64,000 bases of DNA, taken from NCBI GenBank assembly GCA_945875845.1, contig CAMCMB010000016.1:39146-103145 (forward strand), written 5' to 3'. Below, one piece after another: positions 62,439-64,000 of the stretch. The translations under genes and the position numbers were made by a program. Within the stretch, counting starts at the first letter, position 1; each line of letters opens with the position of its first letter. Below the pieces are notes generated by a model. The model was not told the origin of the DNA, searched no databases, and was given only the letters and a program-made list of their open reading frames with translations. The stretch is from Pirellula staleyi DSM 6068 (GTDB lineage: Bacteria > Planctomycetota > Planctomycetia > Pirellulales > Pirellulaceae).

Positions 62439-63272
62439 TTATGAGCTTGTGGCGATGCCCTCATTCGTCAGCATCACCTTGGATCCCTTTGCTGCATCCA
62501 CCGAAGCGGTAGATTTGAGTGCGAAGACGAGACCAGCATAGACGCTAAGACCGCAAAGGATGGCCCATACGGTTCGTTCCATTGGTTCCTTGGGCACGAA
62601 ATCAATCGCACTGGAAGTGCTAAAGAAAACAGCCGCAATGACAGAGTAAAGCGTGCCTGCCATGACTCCGCCAATCAGCCCGCCTTGAATCCCCTTAAGA
62701 ATTCTTGCGAGGGAAATGGATGGTAGCGTGCAACCCAATCCAATTCCAATACCAACACATGCCCAAATGAAGCATTGCAAGAGTGTGGTTTGCATGAAAG
62801 GATCGACCTGGAAACCGAATAATCGAGTGGTCTGCCAGTCGTTTTCGATGCCCAAGGCTGCAATCTGTCCGAGAAGAAAACCTCCCAAGCCGGCCAGCAA
62901 CGCACCGCCAACGACTCCACCGAGGATGGCTTGTGCATTCGACAAAGCATTGTTTCTGCTCGCGCCCATTACTCCGAGAGCCAGGCCAAGCAATGCGCCG
63001 CACGTCGCAAAATGAACCGCGTAATTGCCACACAGCATATCGCGGAACGCGACCTTGTAACGAGCCATGAATGCACTGCTCGGATTCATCGGTATATCTT
63101 CGAACTCCATTGACAATTGGAATGGAGCGGGATCGGTGGAAATCAACCGCGAACATGCAATGCTTGCAAGCAGTGCAGCAACCGCCAAGCATCCAATCTT
63201 CATCTTCGAAAGCGAACTTTGTTGGAGGATGTCGGCCACGCATTCACCACCTATCTTTTTTCGAGCAGACAC
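62439..63272 (-). CDS. Multi-spanning membrane protein of unknown function
   Basis: A 277-residue membrane protein. An inner start near MKIGCLAVAALLASIACSR may be used, as the 23 residues before it are basic and polar. About six hydrophobic, Gly-rich helices follow a loop (FEDIPMNPSSAFMARYKVAF): CGALLGLALGVMGASRN, ILGGVVGGALLAGLGGFLLG, FIWACVGIGIGLGCTLPSIS, GLIGGVMAGTLYSVIAAVFF and VWAILCGLSVYAGLVFALKS. The pattern suggests an internal duplication of Gly-zipper helices. No family is recognised. It begins 2 bp downstream of the lipoprotein gene and is probably co-transcribed with it. Confidence 0.75.
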   Translation of the reverse strand: MSARKKIGGECVADILQQSSLSKMKIGCLAVAALLASIACSRLISTDPAPFQLSMEFEDIPMNPSSAFMARYKVAFRDMLCGNYAVHFATCGALLGLALGVMGASRNNALSNAQAILGGVVGGALLAGLGGFLLGQIAALGIENDWQTTRLFGFQVDPFMQTTLLQCFIWACVGIGIGLGCTLPSISLARILKGIQGGLIGGVMAGTLYSVIAAVFFSTSSAIDFVPKEPMERTVWAILCGLSVYAGLVFALKSTASVDAAKGSKVMLTNEGIATSS

Positions 63273-63274
63273 AA

Positions 63275-63808
63275 CTATTTCAAGTCGAAATCAAATGAGT
63301 TTTTTCCTTTGGCATCGACCATTGCTCGCAACCCGGACGAATCGTAATTAGCAAACTTCGCCGGGAGACTATTTTTAGGACCGGTGGAGCCAGCACCCGC
63401 GGTTCCACCTCCGGCGGCGGGAGGGGAATATTCTGCCGGAAGGTCACCGCTATTGATCTGTCCTGCAACCATGCCAGTTGTCTTTGGCGGTTCCACATCA
63501 AACTTGGAGATCGATACTTTGTATTGACCTGGGATTGCGCCATCGTTGGGTCCGAACATAGAGAGGGAAAACTTTCCTTCCTTGTCGGTAGAGCCAACTG
63601 AGTTCTCTTTGCCATCGGTGAGTTGGAACGTCACGACCGCGCCTTCGACTGGCTTGCCGTTCAGCTTGACAGTCCCGGTCACGGGGTAGGTTGTCGGTCG
63701 CCCCGAGCTGTTTCCAGAGCATCCCAAGTTCAGCGTCAACGCTGCCAGGAACAAACCCATCACAACGAACTTCGGTTGCCAGGCACAAGAATTATTCGAA
63801 CGAATCAT
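63275..63808 (-). CDS. Lipoprotein with carboxypeptidase-regulatory-like domain
   Basis: A 177-residue exported lipoprotein. ALTLNLGCSGNSS near residue 30 is a lipobox. The mature part starts with TYPVTGTVKLNGKPVEGAVV and STDKEGKFSLSMF, the pattern of CarboxypepD_reg-like beta-sandwich proteins that planctomycetes have in large numbers, usually next to DUF1559 genes. The C terminus has a Gly/Ala linker and SLPAKFANYDSSGLRAMVDA, the closing segment of the same family. A DUF1559 gene lies directly upstream on the same strand, which is the usual arrangement. Confidence 0.9.
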   Translation of the reverse strand: MIRSNNSCAWQPKFVVMGLFLAALTLNLGCSGNSSGRPTTYPVTGTVKLNGKPVEGAVVTFQLTDGKENSVGSTDKEGKFSLSMFGPNDGAIPGQYKVSISKFDVEPPKTTGMVAGQINSGDLPAEYSPPAAGGGTAGAGSTGPKNSLPAKFANYDSSGLRAMVDAKGKNSFDFDLK

Positions 63809-63891
63809 GACTCAAATCCTAAGACGAAGTATCAAACCGTAACTGAAAGACCACGGAAAAAGCTACCGCGGAAACATCCACAATATTCAAG

Positions 63892-63924
63892 AAAAAAGTG
63901 CAGGCGACAACGATCGCCTGCACT
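63892..63924 (-). terminator. Rho-independent terminator of the DUF1559 gene
   Basis: Arms AGTGCAGGCGA (63897-63907) and TCGCCTGCACT (63914-63924) are perfect. On the minus strand they are followed by six T (63897-63892). It sits between the DUF1559 gene and the lipoprotein gene, so these are separate or attenuated units. Confidence 0.88.
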
Positions 63925-63943
63925 ATTGATTGCTCAAGACAAA

Positions 63944-64000
63944 TTAGTCGTTCGTAACCACTTCGCCGCCCGACTTGGAGCCGAATGCACCCCAAACACC
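63944..64000 (-). CDS. DUF1559 protein, C-terminal end only
   Basis: Only the last 18 codons are in the window. They read GVWGAFGSKSGGEVVTND and then stop. This matches the closing WxALGxxxGGE segment of DUF1559 proteins, which have a prepilin-like N terminus and are expanded in Planctomycetes. The rest lies beyond the right edge. The position upstream of a carboxypeptidase-regulatory lipoprotein supports the call. Confidence 0.75.
   Translation of the reverse strand, partial: GVWGAFGSKSGGEVVTND

Overview
The window reads as chromosomal DNA of a planctomycete, most likely order Pirellulales. The evidence is the gene families: a PVC-type haem-binding CxxCH protein with ThuA and HEAT parts, DUF1080, DUF1501, DUF1559 and FGly-sulfatase families, a serine/threonine kinase with a long N-terminal leader, and lpx genes beside a Gfo/Idh/MocA gene. 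No rRNA, tRNA, CRISPR array or prophage was seen. Genes lie on both strands in short operons, separated by gaps rich in palindromic repeats.

Layout. 1-5.2 kb (minus): a giant secreted ThuA/discoidin/dehydrogenase/HEAT/cytochrome protein and a small lectin-fold protein. 5.4-8.6 kb (plus): cysK followed tightly by two secreted alpha-toroid (prenyltransferase/squalene-oxidase repeat) proteins. 8.6-11.1 kb: small hypotheticals, repeats and a Cys/Gly-rich secreted protein with a clear terminator. 11.7-15.0 kb: a glycosyltransferase, a 2OG-Fe(II) oxygenase and a graveyard with a frameshifted ORF and a decayed transposase. 15.1-21.1 kb (minus): outer-membrane biogenesis (OmpH/Skp, LpxC, LpxA, a GnnA-like oxidoreductase) and an M28-PDZ peptidase. 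21.5-22.7 kb: recA. 23.1-25.7 kb (minus): an operon of a PQQ-propeller protein, an AlkA-like glycosylase and a rhomboid protease. 26.1-31.0 kb (minus): tadA, a very long TolC-like protein, rsmH. 31.2-36.0 kb: a secreted hydrolase, an unusual SLOG-like/DUF2971-like protein, a lipoprotein pair. 36.1-37.7 kb: an intact REP-associated (Y1, HUH) transposase beside its probable REP repeats. 37.9-43.2 kb: a beta-propeller phosphoesterase, a broken toxin-antitoxin pair, a collapsed sulfatase pseudogene and an intact sulfatase. 43.6-49.6 kb (plus): a secreted hydrolase, a radical SAM protein of the tetraether-synthase (Tes/MJ0619)-like type, an Lgt-like membrane protein, two small membrane proteins and a double DUF1080 protein. 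50.1-55.2 kb: nhaA, DUF1501, ceramidase-like, queD. 55.4-60.3 kb: a kinase-TAXI fusion with a large membrane partner. 60.3-64.0 kb (minus): acyltransferase-SGNH, a membrane protein, a lipoprotein, and the tail of a DUF1559 protein.

Two observations stand out. First, the Tes-like radical SAM gene is followed 9 bp later by an Lgt paralogue that has lost the usual Lgt signature; together they look like a dedicated lipid-modifying module. Second, the gaps carry at least six repeat families. One is a 118-bp MITE-like element with 15-bp terminal inverted repeats and 4-bp target duplications. In four of six cases it sits in the same place of another palindromic repeat. A second family is clustered next to the intact REP-associated transposase. 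All functional calls are from reading motifs in the sequence; no searches were run.
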